From NCBI GenBank assembly GCA_947629005.1, contig CANRCD010000001.1:223550-287549 (forward strand): a stretch of DNA of 64,000 bases, given 5' to 3'. Made by a program: the position numbers and the translations under genes. The notes beneath the pieces were generated by a model that ran no database searches, was not told the DNA's origin, and was given only the letters and a program-made list of their open reading frames with translations. Of this stretch, positions 34,091-44,765 are shown in pieces. Position 1 is the stretch's first letter. Each line of letters begins with the position of its first letter. The stretch is from an uncultured Clostridia bacterium. GTDB taxonomy: Bacteria; Bacillota; Clostridia; UMGS1883.

Positions 34091-35098
34091 ATGGATGTTT
34101 TAGCTCTCACCGATGGCGAGCTCGCCGAAATAATAAACGCCGACAGATATGACGCCGAGCTCCGCGCTCAGGCTGACGCCCTGCGGCGCGAGCATTACGG
34201 TATTGACGTATATATTCGCGGCCTTATTGAATTTACGAACGTATGTAAAAACGACTGCCTGTATTGCGGCATCCGCCGCGGCAACGCATCCGCTGAGAGA
34301 TACAGGCTTGAGTCCGAGGATATACTCGGCTGCTGCGAGACCGGCTACCGTCTCGGCTTCCGCACCTTTGTGCTTCAGGGAGGCGAGGATCCGCACTATA
34401 CGGACGAAATCGTATGCTCCCTCGTTTCAGAGATAAAAAGGCGGTTTTCGGACTGCGCCGTAACGCTTTCAATAGGCGAAAAGGAGCGCGACAGCTACGC
34501 CGCGTATAAGGCCGCCGGCGCCGACAGATATCTTCTGCGCCACGAAACAGCCTCAGACGAGCACTACAAAAGGCTTCACCCTAAAGAAATGAGCCTATCT
34601 CACCGCAAGCAGTGTTTATTCGATTTGAAAGAGCTCGGCTATCAGGTGGGCAGCGGCTTTATGGTCGGCTCCCCATATCAGACGGCGGAAAATCTCGTTG
34701 AGGATATCCGCTTTTTGCAGCAGCTTAAGCCTGACATGATAGGCGTCGGCCCATTTATCCCCCACTCTGAAACGCCGTTCGCCTACTTTGCCGGCGGCGG
34801 ACTCGAGCTCACGCTCCGTATGTTGTCGATCCTGCGCTGCTTTTTCCCGAATGCGCTCATTCCCGCTACTACGGCGCTCGGCACCATTCACCCGCGAGGG
34901 CGAGAAATGGGGCTTCAGTCTGGGGCGAACGTCGTTATGCCAAACCTCTCCCCCGTCAGCAAGCGTAAACTCTATTCCCTTTACGACAATAAAATCTGTA
35001 CAGGCGAGGAGGCTGCCGAATGTCTAAAGTGTCTCGCGGGCCGCGTTGAAAGCGTGGGATATAAAATTGTGGTCTCCCGCGGGGACGTAAAAAAATAA
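34091..35098 (+). CDS. hydE: [FeFe]-hydrogenase maturase HydE (radical SAM)
   Basis: A 335-residue radical SAM enzyme of the BioB/HydE branch. The cluster motif CKNDCLYCGIRR lies near residue 53, followed by YRLESEDIL, VLQGGED and SGFMVGSPYQT stretches characteristic of HydE. It helps make the H-cluster dithiolate bridge together with HydF and HydG, which are not in the window. ATG 34091 follows GGCGGAGAT. Its own promoter and a strong terminator make it monocistronic. It implies hydrogen metabolism in an anaerobe. Confidence 0.9.
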   Translation: MDVLALTDGELAEIINADRYDAELRAQADALRREHYGIDVYIRGLIEFTNVCKNDCLYCGIRRGNASAERYRLESEDILGCCETGYRLGFRTFVLQGGEDPHYTDEIVCSLVSEIKRRFSDCAVTLSIGEKERDSYAAYKAAGADRYLLRHETASDEHYKRLHPKEMSLSHRKQCLFDLKELGYQVGSGFMVGSPYQTAENLVEDIRFLQQLKPDMIGVGPFIPHSETPFAYFAGGGLELTLRMLSILRCFFPNALIPATTALGTIHPRGREMGLQSGANVVMPNLSPVSKRKLYSLYDNKICTGEEAAECLKCLAGRVESVGYKIVVSRGDVKK

Positions 35099-35121
35099 AG
35101 GGCCATCGGCCCTTTATTTTT
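35091..35121. terminator. Terminator between hydE and the ArsC-like gene
   Basis: 14-bp stem AAAAATAAAGGGCC / GGCCCTTTATTTTT with ATC loop; works in both directions. Confidence 0.92.
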
Positions 35122-35468
35122 TATTTAAGCTCCGCCCACTTATCGGCATCAAAACCCACAAGAACAGTTTTTCCAAAGACTGCAATTGGTCTTTTCACAA
35201 GCATACCGTCGCCTGCGAGCAGGCGGAGCTGTTCTTCATCGCTCATATTTGGGAGCTTCTCCTTGAGCTTAAGCGAACGGTAAAGCAGACCGCTTGTGTT
35301 GAAAAGCTTTTTTAACGGTATGCCGGCCTCGTGCCAAGCCTTCAGCTCATCGTATGAGGGGTTCTTTTCCTTTATGTCACGAAGCTCGTATTTTACTCCT
35401 CTACCGTCAAGGAATGCCTGCGCCTTTTTGCACGTTGAGCATTTGGGATAGCATATAAATTGCAACAT
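35121..35468 (-). CDS. ArsC/Spx-family protein (YffB-like)
   Basis: A 115-residue thioredoxin-fold protein with FICYPKCSTCKKAQAFL at the N-terminus: a CxxC site (C10, C13) like Spx or ArsC-family reductases. The RPIAVFGKTVLVGF strand-turn motif near residue 93 is typical of the family. It could be a redox regulator or a reductase; ArsC-specific function is not shown, as no ars genes are near. It follows lysS by 52 bases on the same strand. Confidence 0.85.
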   Translation of the reverse strand: MLQFICYPKCSTCKKAQAFLDGRGVKYELRDIKEKNPSYDELKAWHEAGIPLKKLFNTSGLLYRSLKLKEKLPNMSDEEQLRLLAGDGMLVKRPIAVFGKTVLVGFDADKWAELK

Positions 35469-35519
35469 AGTTAATCACTCCGTAATCATTTGTGGCTGAC
35501 ACTATTTCCGCCACACTTT

Positions 35520-37112
<1,593 letters not shown>

Positions 37113-37159
37113 TTAATTATACAATATTAATCCGAATTTTGCAAGAGCTTTTTGAAAAA

Positions 37160-37185
37160 ATATGGGCCGCACAGGCGGCCCATAT
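37160..37185 (-). terminator. Terminator of the vWA gene
   Basis: TATGGGCCGC / GCGGCCCATA stem with ACAG loop; A/T-rich flanks give a T-run on the minus strand. Confidence 0.88.
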
Positions 37186-37187
37186 TT

Positions 37188-39137
37188 TCAATCGGTATAT
37201 CTCATAATGTCAACAAGGTGCAAGAACTCCGTCCTAAAGCCGAGCTCGTCCTCGCCTATCCCGTGCTTTGCCAGAGCAATAACACTGTCGAAGCTGCTCG
37301 TACCTTTATATTCTGATTCGTTCAACGCCATGCCGAGCTCGGCAACTGCCGCGGCGAACTTAAAATCAACACTGCCCTCGCCCGCCTTGCCCTCTATCGG
37401 GAATGTGATCAGCCGGCTTTCGTTCCCAGCGGGTTCTTTATACCTGACATTGACGCTCATCGGGGCGGAACCGCCGGCCTTTGCCGGAAGTATTTCGTAT
37501 AGCGCGACTACGCATGAACCGCTTTGCAGCTCGCCGGCGTCCTTTTTGTCGTTGGCAAAGTCCTCCGCCTCAAGATTGCGGTTCTCGTAGCCAACAAGCC
37601 TGTATTCGCTGACATATTCGGGATCAAACTTCACTTGAATTTTGACATCCTTGGCAATAGTATACAGCGTTTTCGGCAGCTCGTCAACAAATATACGCTT
37701 AGCCTCTCGGGCGCTATCAATATAGGCATAAGCGCCGTTGCCCTTGTCGGCAAGGGTTTCGAGGCGATTATCCTTGTAGTTTCCCATACCGAAGCCCAAC
37801 ACCGTAAGAAAGATACCCTTGTCGCGCTCCGACTTTATCAACTTTTCAAGCTCACCGGTAGAGGACGGACCCACGTTAAAATCGCCGTCGGTGCATAGAA
37901 TGATACGATTGTTTCCATTAATCAGGCGCTTTTCGGCTTGTTCGTACGCAAGGCTGAGACCCGCCGAACCATTGGTCGCCCCTCCTGCCATAAGGCTGTC
38001 GATGGCGGACTCTATTTTCTCCTTTTCGGAAACAGGCGTGCTCTCAAGCGCGACACCCGTACCTGAGGCGTATGTTACAATGGATACGGTATCGTCCGCG
38101 CAAAGCTCGGAGAGAAGCATTTTCATGGACTTTTTTACAAGCGGCAGCTTGTTAGGACTGAACATTGAGCCCGAAACGTCAAGCAGGAACACGAGGTTCG
38201 ACTTCTCCGGCTCAGACAGCTCCTCGCCCTTTATGCTTATCATTGTGAGAAGATTGTTTTCGTTCCACGGGCATACAGAGGTCTCGGAGGTGACGGAAAA
38301 CGGCATATCACCCTCGGGCGCGGGAAGGTCGTAGTCAAAATAGTTAATAAGCTCCTCAGTCCTTATCGAACCGTTTGGCGGCAGATTACCGCTCAGCACA
38401 TAGCGACGCATATTGCTGTAGGAGGCGGTATCGGTGTCAATCGAAAAGGTTGAAATCGGTGAAAGCGAAACGCTTTTGAATATGTTTTCCTCGGTTGACG
38501 TATATTCCTCGGTATTGAAATAGCCGCCGGAGGAATATCCGTACGAATATTCCTCCGCAATTTGCGGTATTGCCAGGCGGTTTGCCGAGGGCATTAATGC
38601 TCCGCCCCCGCCGCCCGAGGACGAGCCTGTAGTCATAGTATAAACCATGTCGGTTGTTATGGCCTCATCATCGCTCTTCACCGTTTTGGCGTTTTCTATA
38701 AGTCTCTCAGCCTGAGACAACGTAAGCGCATCACCGGAGGTGGCCGTAACGCCGTCGGATATGCCGATTTCGGCAGCGCGGAGTAGGTAATCACGGGGAT
38801 ATTCATACCAGTCGCGGCTTTCCGTCATGCGGAGTACAAGATAAATCGCCTGCTCAAACAAAACAGGCTCGTCAGGCCGTAAGGTGCCGTCGCCGCAGCC
38901 GTTCATTATTTTTGCCGCCGCAAGAGCCGATATATATCCCGCATATTGGCTGTCGGCCGATACGTCGGCAAAGCTTTTTGCGTCGGCGGAGGCTTTAAAA
39001 TCAAAGGCTTCGCACAACATTTTTGCAAAGGCCCCGCGCGTCAATTCCGCACCCATGGGATCATCCGCGAGAGCAGAGCCGCGGGCCATGAGGAGAAGCA
39101 ATGCAGCCATAATAACAGCGAAATGCTTTTTCAACAT
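37188..39137 (-). CDS. Exported vWA-domain protein with SLH-like N-terminus (YfbK-like)
   Basis: A 649-residue exported protein. Signal peptide 1-24; one or two SLH-like repeats about 28-135; a Gly/Ser-rich linker (SSSGGGGGALM) near 175; a YfbK-type N-terminal region about 215-300; the vWA domain about 310-480 with the MIDAS triad DVSGSM, GGATNG and CTDGDFN; a C-terminal DUF3520-like part to 649. It probably binds a ligand or partner protein at the cell surface. It has an AAGGAGG site and a promoter (39157-39187) of the ECF type found also at 26675-26704 and 51011-51040, so it is likely induced by envelope stress. Confidence 0.88.
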   Translation of the reverse strand: MLKKHFAVIMAALLLLMARGSALADDPMGAELTRGAFAKMLCEAFDFKASADAKSFADVSADSQYAGYISALAAAKIMNGCGDGTLRPDEPVLFEQAIYLVLRMTESRDWYEYPRDYLLRAAEIGISDGVTATSGDALTLSQAERLIENAKTVKSDDEAITTDMVYTMTTGSSSGGGGGALMPSANRLAIPQIAEEYSYGYSSGGYFNTEEYTSTEENIFKSVSLSPISTFSIDTDTASYSNMRRYVLSGNLPPNGSIRTEELINYFDYDLPAPEGDMPFSVTSETSVCPWNENNLLTMISIKGEELSEPEKSNLVFLLDVSGSMFSPNKLPLVKKSMKMLLSELCADDTVSIVTYASGTGVALESTPVSEKEKIESAIDSLMAGGATNGSAGLSLAYEQAEKRLINGNNRIILCTDGDFNVGPSSTGELEKLIKSERDKGIFLTVLGFGMGNYKDNRLETLADKGNGAYAYIDSAREAKRIFVDELPKTLYTIAKDVKIQVKFDPEYVSEYRLVGYENRNLEAEDFANDKKDAGELQSGSCVVALYEILPAKAGGSAPMSVNVRYKEPAGNESRLITFPIEGKAGEGSVDFKFAAAVAELGMALNESEYKGTSSFDSVIALAKHGIGEDELGFRTEFLHLVDIMRYTD

Positions 39138-39156
39138 AATAATTCCTCCTTTTATT

Positions 39157-39187
39157 ATTTAGACGGACAATCTGGCAAAAAAGTTCC
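39157..39187 (-). promoter_or_regulatory. ECF promoter of the vWA gene
   Basis: Minus strand: GGAAC (39183-39187) plus T-run, 17-base spacer, CGTCTAAAT (39157-39165). Matches 26675-26704 except for one extra spacer base. Confidence 0.72.
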
Positions 39188-39200
39188 CGTTTTTTCCAAA

Positions 39201-39227
39201 AAAATTGCGGCCATAGGCCGCAATTTT
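39201..39227 (-). terminator. Terminator of the flavodiiron gene
   Basis: 12-bp stem AAAATTGCGGCC / GGCCGCAATTTT with ATA loop, ending one base before the stop codon. Confidence 0.85.
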
Positions 39228-41021
39228 TTACTTAATTGGCTCAAAGTCGGCAGCGCCGTGCTTGCATAGGGGGCAAACAAAGTCATCGGGGAGTTCGTCG
39301 CCCTCGTATACGTAACCGCATACCTTGCAAACCCAGCCCTTTTTTCCCTCGGTTTCGGGCTTTGGCTTAACATTAGACTGGTAGTAGGCGTAGGTCATGC
39401 TCTCTTTATCGTTAATCACACGAGCCTCGGTTACGCTGCATATAAACATACCGTGGCTGCCCATATCAACGTAGCTGTCAACCTTTAGCGAGATAAAGGC
39501 GTTGATGTATTTGTCGAGAAACGCAAGGCCGTTGTCGCTGCGGCAGTTCACTCCATCATAGAATTTATCCGCGTCACGGCCGCTGTGAAAGCCGAAGCGC
39601 TGGAACAAGCTGAAGGGCGCGTCTGTGCTGAGGCAGTTCACGTTCATTATGCCGGTGCGCTTGACGATATCGTGTGAATAGTTGGCCTTGCTGATACTAA
39701 CGGCAAGACGGTCGGGCCCGTTCGACACCTGCGACACGGTATTCACAATGAGGCCGTTGTCTTTCTCTCCATCCTTGCAGGTCACAACATAGAGACCGTA
39801 GCCGATTCTGAACAGAGCGGTCATATCGTTTTTATTTGCCATTTCCTCGCTGCGGGCAATGTAGTCCATACAGAGTTCGTCGGCAAGGGCGTCGAGCTGC
39901 TCAATATTTTCACGCTTAACGGCGGATTTGATTGTAATCGCGGTCTCGGCAAATGAAATATCCTTGCTATTAGCAAACATACCCTTTATGACCTTTGCCG
40001 CCATCGGAGCCCACGAGCCGTTTTCAATAATTGCAACCGTACGCTTCTGATATGCGCGCTCGGTCAGATGCTCAATAAAATCACGCATATAAGGGAAAAT
40101 ACCCGCATTATAGGTTGTCGTGGCAAGTACAAGCTTGCCGTAGCGGAAGGCGTCCTCCACGGCCTCGGCCATATCGTCGCGGGCAAGATCATGAATTGAA
40201 ACCTTGGGACAACCTCGCTTTTTCAGCTTTTCGGCCATAAGCTCAACGGCTTTCTTCGTGTTGCCGTAAACAGAGGTGTAGGCAATCACTATGCCGTCGC
40301 TTTCTATCTCGTAAGACGACCATGTATTGTAAAGGCCGATGTAATGGCCGAGATTTTCCTTGAGCACAGGGCCGTGCAGCGGGCAGATTATTCGAATATC
40401 GAGCCCCGAGGCTTTTTTAAGCAGAGCCTGCACCTGCGGACCGTACTTGCCGACGATGCCAAAATAGTATCGCCTGGCTTCACAGTCCCATTCTTCGTCC
40501 ACGTCCAACGCGCCAAATTTGCCAAAGCCGTCGGCGGAGAACAGCGCTTTTTCATAACTGTCGTATGTCACCATTACCTCCGGCCAGTGAACCATAGGCG
40601 CAAAAACGAAGGTCAGCTCATGCTTCCCAAGCGAGAGTGTTCCGCCGTCGGCCACAATAACCTTGCGGGCCTCGATGTCAAAATCCTCAAAGAAGTTGGC
40701 TATCATATTAAAGGTCTTGGCGTTGCCCACGATTTTCGCCTCGGGATAAACCTCGGCAAAGGCGCGAATGTTGGCCGAATGATCGGGCTCCATGTGCTGA
40801 ACTATGAGATAGTCGGGCTTGCGTCCGGCCAAAACATTTTCAATACTGCCCAACCACTGTTTGCCGAAATTCTGATCAACTGTGTCCATAACGGCAATTT
40901 TATCATCTATGATAACGTATGAGTTGTATGCCATGCCGTTTGGCACATCATACTGGCCTTCAAAAAGGTCAACTCGGTGATCGTTCACTCCCACATAGAG
41001 AATTTCATTTGTAATTTTCAT
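39228..41021 (-). CDS. Flavodiiron protein fused to flavin-reductase and rubredoxin domains
   Basis: A 597-residue four-module enzyme: metallo-beta-lactamase-like diiron domain (1-245; HMEPDH near 79 and further His/Asp/Glu ligands), flavodoxin domain (about 255-395; SVYGNTKK), a flavin-reductase-like domain (about 400-535) and a C-terminal rubredoxin (CKVCGYVYEG ... CPLCKHG). It reduces O2 to water, or NO to N2O, with electrons passing through rubredoxin and FMN; the added domains may let one chain take electrons from NAD(P)H. This is a protection enzyme of strict anaerobes. It stands alone between terminators. Confidence 0.92.
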   Translation of the reverse strand: MKITNEILYVGVNDHRVDLFEGQYDVPNGMAYNSYVIIDDKIAVMDTVDQNFGKQWLGSIENVLAGRKPDYLIVQHMEPDHSANIRAFAEVYPEAKIVGNAKTFNMIANFFEDFDIEARKVIVADGGTLSLGKHELTFVFAPMVHWPEVMVTYDSYEKALFSADGFGKFGALDVDEEWDCEARRYYFGIVGKYGPQVQALLKKASGLDIRIICPLHGPVLKENLGHYIGLYNTWSSYEIESDGIVIAYTSVYGNTKKAVELMAEKLKKRGCPKVSIHDLARDDMAEAVEDAFRYGKLVLATTTYNAGIFPYMRDFIEHLTERAYQKRTVAIIENGSWAPMAAKVIKGMFANSKDISFAETAITIKSAVKRENIEQLDALADELCMDYIARSEEMANKNDMTALFRIGYGLYVVTCKDGEKDNGLIVNTVSQVSNGPDRLAVSISKANYSHDIVKRTGIMNVNCLSTDAPFSLFQRFGFHSGRDADKFYDGVNCRSDNGLAFLDKYINAFISLKVDSYVDMGSHGMFICSVTEARVINDKESMTYAYYQSNVKPKPETEGKKGWVCKVCGYVYEGDELPDDFVCPLCKHGAADFEPIK

Positions 41022-41095
41022 GAGCTCTCATCCTTTCCGGAAAATTCTTCATATTTAATCATACTACAAATTGGGGCGTTTTTCAAGTGTGCTGC

Positions 41096-41812
41096 CTAAA
41101 TTTTTTTAGCAATTTCACGAACGGCCTCTCCTGCGGCAATAAGGCCAGCCACGGCGGGCACGAAGGCCGTGCTCCCCGGGATAGAGCGCCTGCCCGAAGC
41201 GGCTTCCTCTCCATAATCTCCATCGGGCGCGAGAGGCGGTTCGGTGGAGTATACAACCTTAAGCTCAGTTATCCCGCGCCTTCTCAGCTCATGGCGCATC
41301 ACCTTTGCCAACGGACAGACAGACGTTTCGTATATGTCCGCAACGGTTAGGCGCGCGGCGTCAAGCTTGTTTCCCGTGCCCATGCAGCTTATAACGGGCA
41401 CGCCCGCTGCTTTGGCCCGCGAGATTATTTCAAGCTTGGCCGTGACCGTATCAACAGCGTCAATAATGTATGAATATACCGAAAAATCATACTTTGCGGA
41501 GTTCTCCGGCATAAAAAAACAGTTGTGAGTAATTATCACGGCTTCCGGATTAATATCTGCGGCGCGCTCCTTTATAACGTCCACCTTCGGCTTCCCGACA
41601 GTACTTTGCATGGCGATTATCTGGCGGTTGATATTAGTCAGGCTTACGGCGTCATTATCAAAAACGTCAATCGCTCCGACGCCGCTGCGAATAAGGGCCT
41701 CCACAGCATAACCTCCGACGCCGCCGACTCCGAATACCGCTACTCTGGCAGCCTCTAACCTTGCCATTCCGTCGCCGCCCAGAAGCAGCCTTGTCCTTGA
41801 AAACTGATCCAT
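41096..41812 (-). CDS. tcdA: tRNA threonylcarbamoyladenosine dehydratase
   Basis: A 238-residue ThiF/E1-like ATP-dependent enzyme that cyclises t6A37 to ct6A in ANN-decoding tRNAs. The nucleotide-binding motif GVGGVGGYAVEAL is near residue 27, with DNDAVSLTNINRQI and the family stretch YIIDAVDTVTAKLEII following. No Cys-rich SufE partner (CsdE) is nearby. ATG 41812 follows GGGAGG; the frame extends upstream without a site. An initiator tRNA gene is divergently placed upstream. Confidence 0.93.
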   Translation of the reverse strand: MDQFSRTRLLLGGDGMARLEAARVAVFGVGGVGGYAVEALIRSGVGAIDVFDNDAVSLTNINRQIIAMQSTVGKPKVDVIKERAADINPEAVIITHNCFFMPENSAKYDFSVYSYIIDAVDTVTAKLEIISRAKAAGVPVISCMGTGNKLDAARLTVADIYETSVCPLAKVMRHELRRRGITELKVVYSTEPPLAPDGDYGEEAASGRRSIPGSTAFVPAVAGLIAAGEAVREIAKKI

Positions 41813-41933
41813 TCCGCGCCTCCCGCAATTTATGGGAATATTATAGCAGATTTGTTTGCCGTTGTCAAGCGCGGCCCCTGTCAAGGAACTTAAAAAGGCC
41901 GAATATGCCGAAAATAAAATTTTTCAAAAACTA

Positions 41934-41962
41934 TTGACATTACATCCCGATTGTGTTATAAT
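41934..41962 (+). promoter_or_regulatory. Promoter of tRNA-fMet
   Basis: TTGACA (41934-41939), 17-base spacer, TATAAT (41957-41962), 31 bases before the tRNA. Confidence 0.92.
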
Positions 41963-41993
41963 ACCATTGTTCGGAGATTTCCGTTATCAATAT

Positions 41994-42071
<78 letters not shown>

Positions 42072-42075
42072 ATGC

Positions 42076-42106
42076 GAGTGTTCTTACAGGATTTGTGAGA
42101 ACACTC
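42076..42106 (+). terminator. Terminator of tRNA-fMet
   Basis: GAGTGTTCT / AGAACACTC stem extended by ACA/TGT, followed by ATTTTATTTT. Confidence 0.92.
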
Positions 42107-42119
42107 ATTTTATTTTGCT

Positions 42120-42282
42120 TTAAACGGCATACTTAACGTCTACCCCCTGTCTGGTGTGCAGCGAAACATTTGTTATAGGAAGTTTCTCAAGATTTGGCAC
42201 CGTGATTGGCCCGATACAGTTATAGTGGATTTTTATTTTCTGTATTCGTTCTCCGTTCACCTGCTCCGCCTGATAGACTGGA
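42120..42282 (-). pseudogene. C-terminal remnant of a serine recombinase
   Basis: The minus-strand frame ending at 42120 encodes AEQVNGERIQKIKIHYNCIG followed by VSLHTRQGVDVKYAV. The pattern of a basic tail with I-K-I-H-Y-N is that of the C-terminal end of large serine recombinases found in clostridial integrative elements. Only about 50 residues remain, cut off by the IS-like element. This, right beside a tRNA gene, suggests the scar of an integrated element. Assignment is by pattern only. Confidence 0.45.
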
Positions 42283-43260
42283 TGTATACTAAAAAAGTGG
42301 ACAAAAAATAGGAAGTGGTATAATAATAGACACGAAAGGAGAAGTAATATGTCTACAAATAAAAAATATACACCAGAATTCAAAAAAACTATTGTCAATC
42401 TGTTATCATTTAGGGAAAAACTGTTCCCAAATCAACACCGAATACGGCATATCAACCAGTGCTCTATCTCGTATGACGGCATGATACAGTCTCTTGCTGA
42501 CAAATTTCATCGTCCCCATCATCACCTAACCAACACACTCACGAAGAACTTAACCCTATATCCGGCATGAGTAATGAGTAAAAAGATTAAGAATACCGGT
42601 CTGATGGTATTCTAAGTGAAATTACGTCAACGCGGATATACCCTCTCCATTACCAGACTCTATCGAATCCTGTTAAAGACAGGTCAAACTACCGTAAAGT
42701 TGCCCAAGCCGAAGTACGTTCCCAAGCCTTACGAACAGGTGATGTTTCCATGGCAGAGAGCGCAGATAAACGTTAAATGCATTCCCACCTCCTACTTGGT
42801 GTAGGAAGTCAAGGATGAAAAATAATATCTCAGCTTACAGCCATTGATGAGTATTCTCGTTACAGATATTTTTAGGAGTTCAATGGCCTCAGTTCCCACT
42901 CGGCTTCCAAGTTTGTAAAACATTTGTTAAAAAAATTTGCTTTCAAAACGTTGTGCGTTCACACAAAAAATGGCAGCGAGTCTACAAACCGTTTTTCAGG
43001 CAGCGACAAAATGACCATGTTTCAAAATACGCTGAAATCTCTTGGAATAGAGCATAAGCTCATTAAGACGTTTACTCCTATACATAACGGAAAGGTTAAG
43101 CGTTCGCACAGAAAATAAAACGAATACTTTTAAGCGTCACATAAGTTTTATTCTTTTGATGACTTTTTTAACTATATATAATAGTTTTCCCACACGGCCG
43201 CTCCGTTGGTATTCTTCACAAGACTATATTTCCCTCTTATGTACATTTTTTGGATTAACG
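42283..43260 (+). mobile_element. Decayed IS3-type insertion element
   Basis: AT-rich block unlike its neighbours. The left end TGTATACTAAAAAAGTGGACA (42283-42303) matches the right end near 43240-43260 imperfectly as an inverted repeat (about 13 of 21). Behind a TATAAT and AAAGGAG come broken pieces of an IS3-like transposase: an OrfA start (42349), an integrase-core middle (42616-42804), the stretch around SLGIEHKLIKTFTPIHNGKV (42924-43118) and a tail (43156-). The element is shorter than usual, so internal DNA is lost. Its right end abuts the znuB stop codon. Confidence 0.8.
42349..43238 (+). pseudogene. Broken IS3-family transposase
   Basis: The frame is broken by several stops and shifts between 42349 and 43238. 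Two catalytic positions of the DDE core are lost: TDNGSE of active relatives is here TKNGSE, and NGKVERSHR is NGKVKRSHR, so second Asp and Glu have both become Lys. The first Asp context (AIDEYSRY) remains near 42841. The gene cannot make an active enzyme. Confidence 0.8.
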
Positions 43261-44058
43261 CCTGCGGCCCAAAAAGCAGAACAATCCGAAAACTGCGAGA
43301 TCCACAACGACAACGCTCGCGCCGACCGGCGTCTCAAAGGCATAGGACGCGACCATGCCAAAAAGAAAGCAGCAAAGGCTAAGACCGGCCGCGCAAAGCG
43401 CCACCGATTTGAAACGGCGGCACACACGCATGGCGGATAACGCCGGAAATATGACGAGGCTGGAAATTAAAAGCGCTCCCATTATTCTCATGCCAAGGAC
43501 TATCGTCACGGCGGTGAGCAGGGCTATCACGGTGTTGTAAAGACCGGCGCGGACGCCCGTCGCGCGGGAAAAGCTCTCGTCAAAGGTGACGGCGAAAATT
43601 TTGTTATAGAACAACGCGAAAACCACAATTACTATTACGCTGAGCACAACGCTCAGTGCAACGTCGCTATCGGTCATGGCGAGAACGCTGCCGAACATAA
43701 AGTTGCATACGTCGGTATTTAGGCCGGTCGTCAGGCTCGTTACAATCACACCGACGGCCAGCGCCGACGAGGATATCACAGCAATGGCCGCGTCGCCGCG
43801 GATACGGCTGCTTTCGCTGAGACGAAGCAGCAGAAAGGCCGCCGCCAGCACCACCGGCACCGAAAGAGCAAGCGGGGCGACGTTAAGAGCCGCGGCCACG
43901 CTCATAGCGCCGAACGACACATGTGAAAGGCCGTCGCCAATCATTGAATAGCGCTTAAGCACTAGGCTTACGCCGAGCAGAGAGGCGCAAAGGCTGACAA
44001 GCGAACCCACGACTACGGCGCGGGTAATGAACGAATAGGAAAACATTTCAAGCAGCAT
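43255..44058 (-). CDS. znuB: Zinc ABC transporter permease
   Basis: A 267-residue ABC-3 family membrane protein with about 8-9 hydrophobic segments (VVGSLVSLCASLLGVSLVLKR at the start) and the family motif GDGLSHVSFGAM near residue 41. It forms the zinc channel with ZnuC. The stop codon is inside the decayed right end of the insertion element, so the last residues or the original terminator may have been altered. It overlaps the ATPase gene by one base. Confidence 0.93.
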   Translation of the reverse strand: MLLEMFSYSFITRAVVVGSLVSLCASLLGVSLVLKRYSMIGDGLSHVSFGAMSVAAALNVAPLALSVPVVLAAAFLLLRLSESSRIRGDAAIAVISSSALAVGVIVTSLTTGLNTDVCNFMFGSVLAMTDSDVALSVVLSVIVIVVFALFYNKIFAVTFDESFSRATGVRAGLYNTVIALLTAVTIVLGMRIMGALLISSLVIFPALSAMRVCRRFKSVALCAAGLSLCCFLFGMVASYAFETPVGASVVVVDLAVFGLFCFLGRRR

Positions 44059-44765
44059 TATTCGTCCCCTCCCAGAAATTTTTTGCCCAGCTTTGTTTTG
44101 ACATAATCCGCCGTTTCGCCGAAAAACATTGACTCCATCCCGCCGAGGTGCAGCACCCTATTCGAGTTTTCAAGCGCGCCGGCGGTGTCGTGACTGACCA
44201 TAACGACGGTAACGCCGTCGTCACTGTTCAGGCTCTCTATTATGCGGTAAAACTCCGCTGTGGACGGCGGGTCGAGAGCTGTGGTGGGCTCGTCGAGCAG
44301 AATCATTCTGTCGGCGCTGCAAAGGGCGCGGGCCAAAAGCACGCGCTGCTGCTGTCCGCCGGAAAGATTTCTGTAGCACTCGTTTTTTATTTCGGTTATC
44401 CCAAGCCTCTCCATTGCCGAGGCTGCTCTTCGCTTCTCGGCTCTGCCGTAAAACGGCTTTAGCCCCATCGCTCCCTGACAGCCCGACAGCACCACCTCGA
44501 ACACTCCGGCAGGAAAATCGCGCTGCACCTCAGTTTTCTGCGGCATATATCCAATCTCGCGGCGGCTGAAGCCCTGAGCGAAGTGTATATGGCCGCTGTA
44601 GGCGCTCTTAAGGCCGAGGATGGCCTTAACAAGCGAGCTTTTGCCACTGCCGTTTTCGCCGAGTATGCAGAGGTAGTCCCCCTCGGAAATATCAAAATTC
44701 AGACCGCTGACGACCGGCTTTCCGTCATAGCCTATTGTAAGGTCACGTATCTCGATAAGGTTCAC
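44058..44765 (-). CDS. znuC: Zinc ABC transporter ATP-binding protein
   Basis: A 235-residue ABC ATPase: Walker A GENGSGKSS near residue 36, Q-loop GYMPQKTEV, signature LSGGQQQR near 135, Walker B and LDEPTTALD near 155, switch His in MVSHD. It drives zinc import with ZnuA and ZnuB. ATG overlaps the znuA stop by 4 bases. Confidence 0.95.
   Translation of the reverse strand: MNLIEIRDLTIGYDGKPVVSGLNFDISEGDYLCILGENGSGKSSLVKAILGLKSAYSGHIHFAQGFSRREIGYMPQKTEVQRDFPAGVFEVVLSGCQGAMGLKPFYGRAEKRRAASAMERLGITEIKNECYRNLSGGQQQRVLLARALCSADRMILLDEPTTALDPPSTAEFYRIIESLNSDDGVTVVMVSHDTAGALENSNRVLHLGGMESMFFGETADYVKTKLGKKFLGGDE

Noticed and set aside
35121-35468. Arsenate resistance gene arsC
   Set aside because: The fold is right but there is no arsB, arsA or ars operator around; a general ArsC/Spx-family label is safer.
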